The notes under the pieces were generated by a model. That model had not been told where the DNA came from, ran no database searches, and saw only the letters and a list, made by a program, of their open reading frames with translations. Shown here in pieces: positions 22,609-34,780 of a DNA stretch of 64,000 nucleotides. The DNA is from Nymphaea colorata (Eukaryota > Streptophyta > Magnoliopsida > Nymphaeales > Nymphaeaceae): NCBI RefSeq assembly GCF_008831285.2, contig NW_022204507.1, positions 4,236,174 to 4,300,173 of the forward strand, given 5' to 3'. Each line of letters begins with the position of its first letter. The first letter of the stretch is position 1. Made by a program: the position numbers and the translations under genes.

Positions 22609-24462
22609 CCTTTCTTCGTACAAACGTGCCATTGCAAAACACTCTTCCAGGCTGTTGAAACGATGTACTTCTTGATTGTTCTCTATTGCTCTTCTCCCAA
22701 ACGAACCATGCTAGTGGAGGTGGCTGGACCGTGGCTTAGTAGAGGTCATTAACGGAGGAGAAGGGGCACAACTTGAGGATTGCCTCAATGACCGCCGGCA
22801 CTCCGGTGATTGCATCCCTCTCTCATTACAAAAGATCGGGGTTAAATTGGTCTTACGGGTGACGGCTTTTCTCATCTAGAATTTGATTTAATATTCACTT
22901 CTATACCTTGACACTTGCTAGTTTTGTCTCTCATATCTTGATTCCAGCAAGGAGTTCATGAGCTTCAACCCCTACCCATGGGAGATTGCAGCCCGAAGGA
23001 GAGAAGGAACCGCTCCCGCCAAGCAACATTGGCGATTGCTTCCCCCTACATATTGCAAATCAACTAGGGGTCACTTTTTGATCGGGTGACTTGATCCACA
23101 TCTCTTCTCTCCCTTGTTTATCCGAATAGAACTTGATTCCTCTTGTTCTTATTACGTCCAAGGAGGTGTTTTGGCGTGGCCTAAGGTGGACGTTGCTGGA
23201 AATACCAAAGGAGGCAGCCCTCTATTGTTGCCGGTTCTCACCTTTGGTGAAGGTCGAGGAGTTCCCAAGCGAGACCTTGGGAGGTAACACCGGATCACCC
23301 TATAAATCCATGGGAAGGGAGTTCTTGCTTTCTAAACCGCCTTTGGCACTAACAACCGGCTGGATTCCCTCCAAGGCACCTTGCCAAGGACACGATTTCC
23401 AGGTTGTAGACCACCTAGGGATAAGGGTGTGGTTTGTTCCGACTAGGGATTGCATGACAGGGTGGTTTGCCCTATTTTTGAGCCGGGGTGACTGTCCGGC
23501 GGGAACCACTCTTTATATTTAACATTTAAACCCTTAATCGGCAACCTCCTCCTAGATCCGGGAGAGGGTCTTCGACGGCACTTTGGAGCTTTCGTAGCCG
23601 CATTCGGGCTGACACTACCACAGTGACTGCTCCTATTTTCTAGAAGCTCACATCACAGGCATAGCAGGCTGGTGGTGGACTTCATTCCAATCTACCGTCC
23701 ATTTGAAGGGGAAGGGCGATCTTCAGCGCCAATCTGAAGATAACTTCCCCCAATCTACATCACACAATTGGGGTTTCATGCTATTTGGGGGACGCACCTC
23801 CTCCATTACTTTCTGTTCAGCTGTTTCTTACAAGAACAGTAAACTGCTAGCGTTGTCTGAAACACTAGGAGCCTGCGCATTGGAGATTGATCGCCATCGG
23901 TGGACTTGTAGCCGATTCAGCTGTTGAGTATTGCTGAATACCGAGGATATACTTGGCCTTCTTCCTCGATGAGTGCTGGACTAGCTCTAGCAAGGTACAT
24001 CCAAAACCCCCTATAGCTGCGTGGGCGGGTGCATTTGATTTCCAGCCAACCTTCGGGTTTGCAGCCATTCGGGAATCCTCCAAAGCTCCCCTAGCTGAGG
24101 ACACATTCCCAAGCTGTCGGACTGTCCTACGGTGAAGGGTATGGAATGCTTGACCTAGGGATTGAATGTATGGTTTGGCATGGATGATGTGATTGTAGAG
24201 TGAGGGAGAGATCTTCGTGTATCGTTGATGCTTGTAAAGCCTCACATTCCCATTCTTGATTTGTAGTAGGTTGAAACTTGGGAGAGAACCACTACTTGTA
24301 TGTCAGTCCTAAGAGATACATTCAGTCGGGGTTGTGCCCGACTTGGGAACATAATTTTGTAATCTCTTTTCTTTTAACCTTCCTTGGCGTGTTAGCCCTA
24401 ATAGATCTTGGGAAGCGACTGCAACTTGGTCCTTTTGAGCAGCTATAAGGCAGGTCACATCA
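22609..24462 (+). mobile_element. probable Ty3/gypsy 5' LTR (right part certain)
   Basis: The sequence ends in CA at 24,462, two bases before a primer-binding site. Its last ~330 bp (CTAGGGATTGAATGTATGGTTT, GGGGTTGT-CC..., ATAATTTTGTAA) resemble, in order, the reverse complement of 41,620-41,960 next to the other gypsy element. The left end was not found; it may be interrupted by the U copy at 22,608. No gene is supported in it. Confidence 0.5.
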
Positions 24463-24464
24463 AG

Positions 24465-24476
24465 TGGTATCAAAGC
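24465..24476 (+). other. primer-binding site complementary to initiator Met-tRNA
   Basis: TGGTATCAAAGC matches the usual TGGTATCAGAGC plant gypsy/copia primer site with one change and lies two bases after the LTR-terminal CA. Confidence 0.75.
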
Positions 24477-24499
24477 TGTTTTGGGGTCTTTGACACAGC

Positions 24500-26320
24500 A
24501 AATATGGTGAGAAAAGGCAAGCAGCTAGGAAGCCGAGGTGATTCCTCAAGACGATGATGAAGTTGTGGCAGAGTTGGATTTCGGAAATGAGAAGATAGCT
24601 CAGATGGAGAGCAAGATGAATGCAATAGATGGCAAGATGACTGGAATAGACAGCAAGCTGGACCGTATGATGCAATTGATTACCGCGGTTACTACTTCAA
24701 ACCATCAACTCAACCAACGCATGGAGTAGGTTGAAAAGACTACGCAAAGTCTTATAAACCATGAGAATCATGGCAAAACCAGGTCTAATATGCCTAGCAC
24801 GTATTATGAAAGACAAAATAATCATGAAGGACCGATAGCTATTAACATACTTGAGGAATTAGAAGAACTCATAAATCGGTCTAAGGGAATGCCAAATGTG
24901 GGAGATAGGTGTGAGGGTACTGATCAACCTAATCTTAGGGTTGAATCACAAGGGGAACGCCAACCACCACCAGTCCATGATCATCAAAGACCAGTTTGGG
25001 AGGATCATGAGGAAGCTAATTGACCGGTTGATGATAGGAGACAGCCCGGTAGGGCGTCAAGGGTGAGAGAACCGAAATCTGGTTGAAGCAAGAGCGCCAG
25101 CACTTAAGATCGAATTTCCAAGATTTAGTGGACAGCAAACTCAAGAATGGGTTTTCAAAGCTGAAAGATATTTTCAGTGTCAACGCATACCAAATGATAA
25201 CAAAATTACCTACGCGATGATGTACTTCGAAGGGGAAGCCTTGAAATGGTTTCAGTGGATTATCTACCGAGAGCCAAAACAAACCTGGACGGTGTTGGAC
25301 TATCGACACAAGTTTCAAAGTCTATCTTACCAAGTACGAGGTTGGGATGAAGCAGCATTAGTAGGAGCTTTCATTGGGGGATTGCAGCCTGATATTCAGT
25401 TGGCTGTGCTTTCCGAAGAATCTTGTGACTTAAAGATATGCATGAAAGTTGCCGGACACAAAGAAGAGAAAATGGAATGGAAACAGGCTCTCCAAGAGCA
25501 AGGCAAAAGGTTTGACCCACATCGAGGAAGGAGGTACCACAGCCAACCTCTAACAGCCCTAAGAAACAATACATTACCCAGCAAGAGCGGGATTAGAGAA
25601 TGGCAAAGTGGTTGTGTTATCATTGTGATGACAAGTAGTTTCGTGGACATAAGTGCAAAGAGATCAATTTGTTCATAGTCATAGATGACGAAGATGAAGA
25701 GTACAAAGTTGAGCAATCATCTAGAGAGCAAGACAGCCAGGAAGAAAGGTCGAACTATGAATCTCATGATGACAGCCAGGTGCTATGTCACACGATAGCT
25801 AATATAAGACATCTGGATCCCGTGAAGTCTGTTGGATACATGAGTAAGCATAAAGTATTAGCTCTCCTAGACACGAGATCAGCTACTAATTTCATAAGTC
25901 CAGGGACAGCTCAATTGGTAGGTGGTAAAAGTGAAGTGATATATTCTTTTGATGTCCAAACCGGAGATGGAACACGTCACACATGCAAGGAGTTATGCAA
26001 GGATAGGGTCGGTCATATTCAAAATGTACCATTTACGATGGACTTATATATTCTGCCTATCCATGGAGTAGATGTAGTTTTGGGAATGCAATGGTTCAGA
26101 ACGTTGGGAAAAATCCAATCGGACTTTGCCACCAAGACCATTATGTCCCATAAGGAGAATAGCGAAGGACAAGTTGTCTTAACGGCTGTTGACACAAAGT
26201 CTGCAAAGACCATAGCAGCACAAGGTCCAGGAGAAGGGTCAAACCAGATGGGCAGTAATTCTTCCATGGGAAAGAAGGAATCACAACTGAAAGAGGCTCA
26301 AATGCAGCAAATTGCATAAC
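24500..26320 (+). pseudogene. decayed Ty3/gypsy gag-protease
   Basis: The pieces follow gypsy order. A coiled-coil start (KIAQMESKMNAIDGKMTGID, from 24,538) comes first. Next is a retrotransposon gag core at 25,095-25,420 (ALKIEFPRFSGQQTQEWVFK, then EGEALKWFQW). A CCHC zinc knuckle follows near 25,610-25,660 (CYHCDD...FRGHKC) with an in-frame TAG inside. Last is an aspartic protease at about 25,800-26,150 (LLDTRSATNF, then LGMQWF). The catalytic DTG/DSG reads DTR, so the protease is dead. Several frameshifts separate the pieces. Reverse transcriptase and integrase are missing. Confidence 0.85.
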
Positions 26321-26740
26321 AGTCCAAGACTGTTATGACAAACCCTATACAGACATATTATATGCTCAAGGTGAAGGCTAAGAGAGCAGTGGAAGCATGG
26401 TGTGCTATTGCTAACAATAAGGACCAAAAACTGTTACTTGGTGAGAAGTTCGATGACAAAACTGGGGGCCGACTTTGGCAAGCCCATGATAGAGGACGTC
26501 AGGAAATTGGGTTCATGACGAATGCCTACAGGGGTGAAGGAGGGAGAACATGTGATGAAGACATCTACTTTTGTATTTAAAAACTTATCTACGATGTTGA
26601 CATGCCACCTCTTTGAATTCTCCAAATTAATCCAACAATCCAATGTGGTACTTGAACATAACGGGCACTCTTGTTTGAATACGCATCTTATTTCTGTTCT
26701 CATCTCATTTATTCTCAAACGACCACGAAGTCAACCCTAA

Positions 26741-27880
26741 ATAGGACCATCAGGTTCAAGCCCAAAATCTACAAACAAGTTTGGATTCAGCTTCAATCCA
26801 CCCTTCTCTGTGTCCATGTCAATCTGCAGCATATGTGAGCCCTCCTCCAAGATCTCTGGATAGAAGCCGATCCCTTGTGCTAAAGAGTGAGTTAGTCACC
26901 TACAATCTCTTACCGTCCAAGCTCAACCAGATCATTTGTGGCCCACCTCTTAGTCTGTTTCCCTGAGGAAAGCAAGAAAAGGTAAGAACAACAATGACTT
27001 AAACACACACTTTTACTTCAGGAACATCAAACTGAGACTCCAGCCCATCTTTAGATACTACAACTATCTGGCTTTCCTTCTGAATGAGTCCACCAACCCA
27101 TAGTTTCCCAGTCAAAACAGGCTTTGAAGGTTCCTCAATGTTGTATTGCCTGACATCACCATGCAGCCAGTTTGAGAAGTAAAGGAAGCGATCATCCAGT
27201 GAGATAACGAAATCAGTTATAAGTCCAGGCATGTCGAGCATAATCCAATTCCGAAAGGTGTCACAGATATTGCAACACAGAAGAAACAAACAAGCAATTT
27301 AGGACCCCTTCTCTCTAGTACTCTTTCACATATGCACACTTACAGTAATGTGAACATCAGCAAATGGTAACTCATGGCTCCACGATCCACTTGGAGTCCG
27401 GAAAAACCTAATCATGTAGCTGCTTAATGTAGACCCAACGTAATATGTATAGAATCAGCAGGACAGTATCAAACTAGTCATAAGCAATAGCCACTACAAT
27501 AGATGATCATATCAAGCGTAGGGTGCACTTTTCAGGGTGACAATATTTGACATTGTCACACTGACCTCCAAATGTGGGAGATCTGAATTACCAAGGTCCA
27601 GTCTGTTTCAGTTTGCCATCGAGGCAGCTGTATACATGTAGATGTCTTCATAACGACCATCTTCTACATGTTGGAGACTGAATCCTTTTGTAAAAGATTT
27701 TGGTGCTCCCCATGATCAACTAATCATGGTCTTCTGACAGGGCTGATACCAAAAGTCATATCCAGATAGAGGACTTACCAAGTTTCTCCCATCTGAACCA
27801 GAACATACATATCGGAGATCAAAAGTGCCAGAGTTCAACACAAATGAAGATGTGCCCATCAGAGCACTCACATCAGATGC
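26741..27880 (-). pseudogene. selenium-binding protein 1 (methanethiol oxidase family) pseudogene, 3' half
   Basis: Four exon-like blocks run on the minus strand. Block 1, ~27,880-27,565: GYDFWYQP, then KTMIS-stop-SWGAP, SFTKGFSLQHVEDGRY and a HLHVYSCLDGKLKQT segment in a shifted frame. Block 2, ~27,455-27,346: VGSTLSSYMIRFFRTPSGSW, with a GTAAGT donor. Block 3, ~27,252-27,011: MPGLITDFVISLDDRFLYFS and NWLHGDVRQYNI, with a GTGTGT donor. Block 4, 26,962-26,741: LRGGPQMIWLSLDGKRL, then TAG, and after a frameshift [18 protein letters not shown]. Introns with CCTCAG-type borders remain, so it is unprocessed. The acceptor of block 3 reads CGG in place of AG. The N-terminal third, with the Cys-rich motif, and the last ~17 residues are absent. 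The family is cytosolic and linked to selenium or sulfur metabolism. Confidence 0.9.
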
Positions 27881-27899
27881 ATGGGATAAAAGCTAAAAT

Positions 27900-28920
27900 T
27901 CATTCCAAGAAGTCCATGTATCTTAAGAGATGAATCTTATCACAGCAAAATCAAGTGAGGACAGTGATTATGCTCATGTGAGGCAGTGTTAAGTATCTTG
28001 TACAAGAAAAAAGAACTTGCCAGAACCAGTTCACTGATGTGAAAGCTCAACCAGTCACACATAAGTTTATAGAAAGAGATCAGATTTAGTGTGGAAAGAA
28101 CTAGTGATACTGGCACAATGCAAGTCCCCTGCTTGTTTTCTCTCAACAATGAAAAATAGGAACTGTTGAACATATATGACAGAGGACTGTGTTAGTGAGT
28201 TCATGATTGAAATAACATGTCATCAAAATAATTGCTGCAGACCATAAAAGATTTCATTCAGAAAATTTGTAAGTTTTGAGGACAATTTCAATGACCAATT
28301 TTGAGATAAAAACATTATGAACCATGTTACATTTTGAACATGGAAAGAGAATACTTACGTCTCACTATATGCATGTTATGCATGTACAGCATCTTCTCTG
28401 AATCCCCCCATATAAACATGGGGGTTGGGCTGACCTGCAATTCTAAAATTACAAAAGATGCCCCTTACAAAAATACATGGAGGAATCTTTGGATGAAAGA
28501 AATGGATGAAAATGCAGTTCACTGCAAAGGAAAGTTCCTTTGCTAGTTGCTCTCTCCAATTCTCCTTGACAAAATTCTTTTGAAAACCGTCTAAGGTAGA
28601 ATACCGAGAAAACTACAAGCATAATCCTTTCGGCTTTAGATTTGTTTAAACCAAATATATCCTTCAAATATCCAGAGCAGTAAGCTGCATGTAGAAAAAG
28701 AACAAAGAAAAAAGTTAGAAAATTATAAGCACAAGAAAGGAAGTGCAACTAAGGACCTCCATCTATTTGCATAACCTACAAATGTTTTGGACATCTATGA
28801 ATCCAGAAACTACATAATGTAAACTCACGTTTTTTTTTCTTCAATATGCCCATTATAGAAAGCTTGCATTAAATATGATCGAAAGAAGCTTCAAGTCATC
28901 CACTTTTCCATCCACCATGT
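27900..28920. other. no supported gene
   Basis: Minus-strand open frames near 27,940-28,170 and 28,449-28,748 have no recognised similarity and could not be linked to the selenium-binding pseudogene. Sequence is A/T-rich without evident repeats. Confidence 0.5.
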
Positions 28921-28938
28921 TTACCACCTAAAACAAGA

Positions 28939-29082
28939 ATAAATAGTAGTGACCAGAAATTGCACACTAAGAAATCCACCAGATTCAACAACTTCAATTA
29001 TATCATTGTAGAACACGTTTTTTTTTGCTTGAAGCGCTAGATTCTGCACTAATACTTCCAAAGTTGCCTCACCAATAAGCTG
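28939..29082 (-). other. exon-like sequence, unidentified
   Basis: A TTTTGCACAG acceptor, a natural-looking 42-codon stretch (LIGEATLEVLVQNLALQAKK followed by NVFYNDIIEVVESGGF) and a CTG|GTCACT end suggest an exon. The helix-loop-helix pattern resembles a histone-fold protein, but I could not place it. No flanking exon was identified. Confidence 0.35.
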
Positions 29083-29209
29083 TGCAAAATAACAATAATC
29101 ATTATGAAAAGAAAAGAAAGAAACAGGAAATTGAAAGAGGAATAAAGCCAAAGTCAAAAGAGTATGACAGTAGGCAAAGAATAATTCAAGCACAATTACC
29201 TCCATTCCT

Positions 29210-32200
29210 CAAACCAACCAGTAGTTCAGTTTCTTCTCCCTGCTGAAATAACTGAGAAAACAAAATTTTCTACCACTCTAGAGACAAACCTTGGCATATT
29301 TTTAAAATGTAGATTGGCACATGATTGTATCATAAGCGAGTTGGATATGAACAATACGAACAAAATAGATTCACATATTTTTGGAATGTAGGCTTCCATG
29401 TTAGCAAACACATGATTGTATCATAACAATGTATGATATGCAATTCAAAGACTCTATCAGAATGTGACACACACCCATGAATTTGACCAAATTATATTTA
29501 TCAAAAGAATCAAGTTGTCATGGGCTGACTTTTTCAAGCCTATTTGAACCGCGTTGCGCCGAAGTATAGTCGGTCTGCAACACAAGTGAAGGCTTTGAAA
29601 AAGGAAAACCAAGAACCTAAGACAATAAAGCACGTAAACAACCCATGTCACAATGAAAGTAAAACTAAACATGACACTATGCAGGAAACCTTTAAAGCGG
29701 AAAACAATTGCCCAACTCAACGAAACTAAACAATCAAACTAAATCAAAATAGGATCCTACTGAATACAAATCAAACCAATGACCTTAACCGCTGGACATG
29801 TGCAATAGCTAACTAAAGGATCTATTCAACTAATCTGACACTAATGTGATACAAGAGAAACTGAGCATTATGCTTGTCTAAAACCATGAAGGTAACCTGA
29901 GGACATAAAACCCAACACCCATGCAACTTCGATGAATAGAACCTTTCAAAAATGTCACAGTTCAAAATGGACTACATAATTGATTGGTCCTTTTGAAAAG
30001 AGATAAGAGGTGTTCCATGACAGGCTCAACCCTAAATCTGGGTTATGTTGAAGACACTCAGTTAAGATGGAATAATGGGCCAGGCTTAATCACCTATCCC
30101 AAATGATATGCATCTCTTGAGACTAAGAAATGAAATTCGTCACACTCAACATGAGTTGACTAGGTTCGACGAGTTTCATCTATCCCATGAATGGACTAAT
30201 GGTTTGGTAATGGAATGGCCAACATCTTTCAAGGCCAAAGGGGCTTGGTAATGAAATGACAAACATATTTCAAGACCAAAGGAGACTGGTTAGTTCCTCC
30301 TATGACTAGAGATGTCAAGTTTTAGTTTGAAATAGTTCAAAAATGATCAATTTAACTAATAAGCATGAGTGCTCTTGTTGTGCAAATAATATGCCCTTCA
30401 TTTACACATAGCACTTACCATACAAGCATTAGGATTCAATTTCCAAAATATGAACATAAAGGAATCATCCTCAGCATCTTAGGTAATAAAAAATAGGAGA
30501 AGATATTGACCCTAGGACCGCACATCTACCAAAGGTTTTCACATTCAATTCCTGCGAGTTCAGCCTTTATGCCTTTCATCTCTTGGCAAACACCTTTTGC
30601 TTTTTTTTTTTCCTCTTTTTTTTCTTCTCTTGCATTCAGCTTTTGCTTTAATTTTTTTTTCTTTATTTTTTTTTAGGCCGACCTTCACCTTTGAGGGAAT
30701 ACCTCACCACCCCAAAGGCTACTACGAAGCTCCACTGCTTTGGTGGTTATGTGTAGCTTTGTCGAGTATCCAACCCGTTTCACCTTGCGGTTTTCGACGA
30801 GCCAAAGGTTCTTAAGTCGTTATCTTCATGGTATAGACATAAATCACCTATATGCCTACAAGGTACTCTTGATTACTGACCCAGAGGAATGACTACACAA
30901 GCCCCGAGCCAACCTCTCAACTCTCATTTTGCTACCTACCAAGATCTTACAAAGCATTTTGGCTTCTGTCTCAAGATATCTTCCTGCTAAATCCTTGCAA
31001 ACGCTTGATTACCAGAGTCAATAGCATTTCCTTGCCTTGACTTTCTCAACTTCATAGGACCTTTCCTTACTGCTCATATTGGATCTTTTCAGTTTTCCTC
31101 TTCCATTGTTTGGCAACAAAAATTTGAAATTTTATCCTTCTGCTCAAGGAGGTACTAAGAATAAAGAAAGCCACATCATTGTGTCAGAAGACACTTTTAA
31201 AATATTTTTAAGCAAAACTGAAAATTATCACTTTTACAAAAATTCTTAACATCAAATGGTATATCACCAAGAGGAAGGAATTCTACTTTAAAGAAGAGGG
31301 TGAATGCAAAATAGCATAGGTTGGCTGGGTAGAAAAATGAACTTCACCAACTCTCCTAGGGACTTCTATACGAAAGGTTGGTTTAATAGTGACGATTTTC
31401 CATAAATGCTTGAGTCCTCAACTAATTGAAAGTGTTACAAATGGTTTAGGTTAAACTCTTATCTTTCCCCAAAGGAAGCCCGGGATAAACCAATCCTATG
31501 TGGTGCATTTTGTAAAATCATCAAGTGCATGATAATGACAACTACGGGATTGGACTCTGTTAGACTCTAAATGTATGACTATCGAACAAAGTTGATCAGT
31601 CTTGTGCCTTGGTTACATGAGGACTTTGCAAAATATGTACTTGACCACAAACAAATAAAACATTAGCAGAAAACATCCAAACACAATGTCGTCATACATG
31701 GAGGTGTCATGGACTTGACTTTATTTATGTCATCCACCTACTCCTTACCATGACGTTATGCTGCCCTTCCTTTGCATGATATGTTGACTTGCTTCCTGTT
31801 TGAGATATCTATGAAACGCCTGAACCATGCTACACCACTTAGAGAACTGATTTTCATTCGTTGATTACAAATGATATCCCTAGAGTTTAGCTTCTACCCT
31901 GTGAAACATGACCAAGCGACGAGGCGAATCTCAAAACTCTTGAACACAGGTCAGAGAAAAAAAGATTAAGCTAACAAATGAGGAAAATGTTTCACCTGAA
32001 ACAAACATAGACTTCCAAAATTTCCTATCCACAGCAACAACATACAACACTAACGTTCTTGACGAGCATGACAACTTAATTGAAATGAAGGCACCATACT
32101 TTATAAACACAGAAATCCCTGAAGAGACCTCCAGTCCATGTTAGTTGATGAAATCAGAACTACATGCAACTGATCCACCTGATGCCTACAACTGAAACCT

Positions 32201-32270
32201 GACCAAATTGTGGCACTTAAAACCTCCCAATACATGACCTAAAGCCGAAGTCAAGAGAAGCAGCAAAACA
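29210..32270. other. long gene-free A/T-rich stretch
   Basis: Only short open frames. A T-rich run lies at 30,596-30,676. A few CCTTTGAGGGAATACC- and AAGGCTACTACG-like GC-richer words at 30,680-30,830 hint at transposon debris. Nothing could be named. Confidence 0.55.
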
Positions 32271-32378
32271 AGGTACTCGATCAACAATAACGAAGTGGAT
32301 TTAAGTGCCACTAGATACTATGATATAAGTCTTCCCCATACGGTCGATGATTCCAAATTAGGCATCCTTTTCATTGAA

Positions 32379-32515
32379 CTATTATTCCATGTCGATGGCA
32401 CTGTGTTCAATTTCTCCGAACCCACAATAAGCAAAACGGAAAAAGGATTACTGAAGGCCAGTTTTCACAATTATCATTCTCCCAAGTGGCACATGTAGAA
32501 CTCTGGATACAAACC
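32379..32515 (+). repeat. duplicated segment, copy 2 (partner at 13,193-13,346)
   Basis: Shares ordered blocks with copy 1 (TATTCCATGTCGATGGCACT, CCCACAATAAGCAAAAC, CCCAAGTGGCACATGTAG). On the minus strand it directly follows the donor of the exon-like sequence at 32,516-32,710, so it may be intronic there. Confidence 0.8.
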
Positions 32516-32710
32516 TGGTGAAGGAGGTGCCTCGTGACCAGTTTCTCGACCGCGGCATCTGGATTGGAAGCTGGGTTTCAGCCGGTGCCGGATCTTCCAC
32601 AGAACCGGTCGCCGGGTTAGAAGGGAGCTGGTATCGTGAAGACGACGGCACCAATTCCTTCGAGTTGGGCACATTGCCCCTCGGTGCGACCGACACCTCC
32701 TTTGGATGAG
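32516..32710 (-). other. exon-like sequence, Pro/Ser-rich
   Basis: On the minus strand an open stretch of about 65 codons (including SVEDPAPAETQLPIQMPRSR) ends at CACCAG|GTTTGT. Composition is coding-like (GC-rich third positions relative to flanks). It may be the second exon of the gene whose first exon could lie at 32,910-32,982. No family is certain. Confidence 0.35.
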
Positions 32711-32909
32711 AGTTCTCCCCCTAATTCCACCAATTCAACCCCCAAAGAAAAACAAGTTCTCCACCTGATTCCCCGAAATCAAGCCCTGAAGAAAACAATC
32801 CCGTAAGAAAACCATGAAACACACAAATGAGATGTTGGAGTCGACAACAAACCCAAGAATAGGTAAACAATAACAAATATGATTTGGGCAAGGTTTGCTT
32901 CATCCGAAT

Positions 32910-32990
32910 ACCTTGAGATGTTTGCTTCTTGGTGCCGGCGATGGCATACAAAGCTTCACCGATGAAGAGCTGCGCCTGGTGGAAACCATG
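32910..32990 (-). other. possible first exon starting MVSTRRSSSS
   Basis: GCCATGGTT is a strong start context. The frame reads MVSTRRSSSSVKLCMPSPAP and continues to CTCAAG|GTATTC. Many plant FHA/AAA-type ATPases begin MVETRRSS followed by a Ser/Pro-rich, basic region, so this may be the start of such a gene. No ATPase domain is seen downstream on the minus strand, so the assignment is weak. Confidence 0.3.
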
Positions 32991-33070
32991 GCTCCCCTCT
33001 CTGATCATGTTTCCCTCTCTCCCCTTTCTCCTATTCCTTCTACCCTTCTTTCCTCCTCTCTGTGCGGACA

Positions 33071-33126
33071 TCAGTTGCTCTTCCTTTTTCTTGTCTTCCC
33101 GAAATGGCAAAAGGAAGAGCAACTGA
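33071..33126. other. perfect 18-bp inverted repeat with 20-nt loop
   Basis: TCAGTTGCTCTTCCTTTT (33,071-33,088) and AAAAGGAAGAGCAACTGA (33,109-33,126) are exact reverse complements. In RNA this gives an 18-bp stem. It sits just upstream, on the minus strand, of the possible first exon. It is too short for a typical plant microRNA precursor and not a terminator in a plant genome. Confidence 0.8.
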
Positions 33127-33568
33127 TCCAATATTACAGTATGGATGAGGCGAGCGAGGTTGAATCCGACTTGGAAATGTGAGAAAAAAATACAACACAA
33201 AAAAAAAACACAAAAATCATCCTATGATGTGTGCACTTGGATATGGTCAACCCATTTCTTCGCTTTTCTTTTCCATCTGTTGTGGTCCAATGGACTCAAA
33301 ATCTTTCCTTAGTGGGTCCAGCGTGGTAAAACCTTAGAAAGGTTCTCTGTTTGCGTTTGATATAGATCAAACTTATGAGTTGTTTTTCTCATAACAAGGA
33401 TGGGATCTGGGAAATTATCCCTTCCAATCAACGGGGGCCATGTTATTAGAGAGATGTGTCTAGATGGCGGAGAGTTTTTGGATCTCTCTCGATTGTATCT
33501 GGTTTAACAAAGGATTTAGTTTAAATCTACTGTTTTGACAAATAGCAGATTTGAAAACGATCGTTTAT

Positions 33569-33938
33569 GGGTTGTTTGACAAGGCTGGAATTGCATGATT
33601 ATGTAAACAAAATTTTCTTTTTTCGAGATAATGGGAATTGAATCCTCAAACAAAGATTCTATGTTTTAAGATTATAGTTTCATTCTTGAATCAAAATTTA
33701 GGAATCGTGATTCTATTCTGAAGGGTGGAACTATGATTCCTTAAATTTATAATTTATTCGTTTTTCTTTGAGCACATGTCATCATGGTTTTCTTTCATCA
33801 ATTTTAAACTTTTACTTGTGATTTTGTCAAAAACATCATTTTCAAAATTAGACTCAAAACTCTAGACTATCAAGTTAAAAATGAAACTAGAACTAGAGTA
33901 TTCATTCTAATTTCAGTTTGAAGAGCCATCAAACACCC
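33569..33938. mobile_element. probable MITE with GGGTTGTTTGA / GGGTGTTTGA ends
   Basis: The left end GGGTTGTTTGACAAGGCT matches the reverse complement of the right end GGGTGTTTGATGGCTCTT with one indel and a few changes. The interior is A/T-rich and non-coding, ~370 bp. Flanks GTTTAT and GCTTAT are similar but not a firm target duplication. Confidence 0.45.
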
Positions 33939-33966
33939 GCTTATGGTCACCACTATCTTTTAACTG

Positions 33967-34619
33967 CATTGATCTCAAGCTAGAAAGGATGAGATTTGAT
34001 CTCAGATCTATGAACTTTAAGACGCAAGGCCTACAAACAACATAATCTTTGCTTTGTGCGCATACACATATATATTTATAAAGTTTGTACATTATACATA
34101 TATAATATATATACATATATGCTATATATCTATATATAAATATTTATACATACGTATAATATATATACATTTATGCTAATGTATATACACACAAATGTAT
34201 ATATTATGTACATATATATATGTACATGTAGTGTTGTGTAATATGCGTATACACATGTATAATATAATATATATAACACGTTCAATGCATAGATAACATA
34301 TATATGGTATCATACATTGTACATATTTATAGATAGATATTAATACATGTATGTCATATATATCTACATATCATTGATCTCAAGTTAGAAGGGATGAGAT
34401 TTGATTTGAGATCTATGAACTTTAAGACACAAGGCCTACAAACAACATAATCTTTGCATAGTGCACATACACATAGATATTTATAAAGTTTGTACATTAT
34501 ACATATATATAATATACATACATATATGCTATATATCTGTATATAAATATTTATACATACATATAATATATATACGTTAATGTATACACATACATATGTA
34601 TATATTATGTACATATATA

Positions 34620-34651
<32 letters not shown>

Positions 34652-34780
34652 GTACATACATATAGTGTTGTGTAATATGTGTATACACATGTATAATATA
34701 ATATATATAATATGTATAATGCATACATAACATATATGTGGTAGTAGACATTCTACATATTAATATACAGATATTAAAAT
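33967..34780. repeat. tandem duplication, period ~405 bp, in TATACA-rich DNA
   Basis: CATTGATCTCAAG begins at 33,967 and again at 34,372. The next ~130 bp (including CTATGAACTTTAAGAC and CCTACAAACAACATAATC) match with few changes, followed by matching TATATACATA tracts. Open frames made only of Tyr/Ile/Met/His/Val here are artefacts of the simple sequence. Confidence 0.9.
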
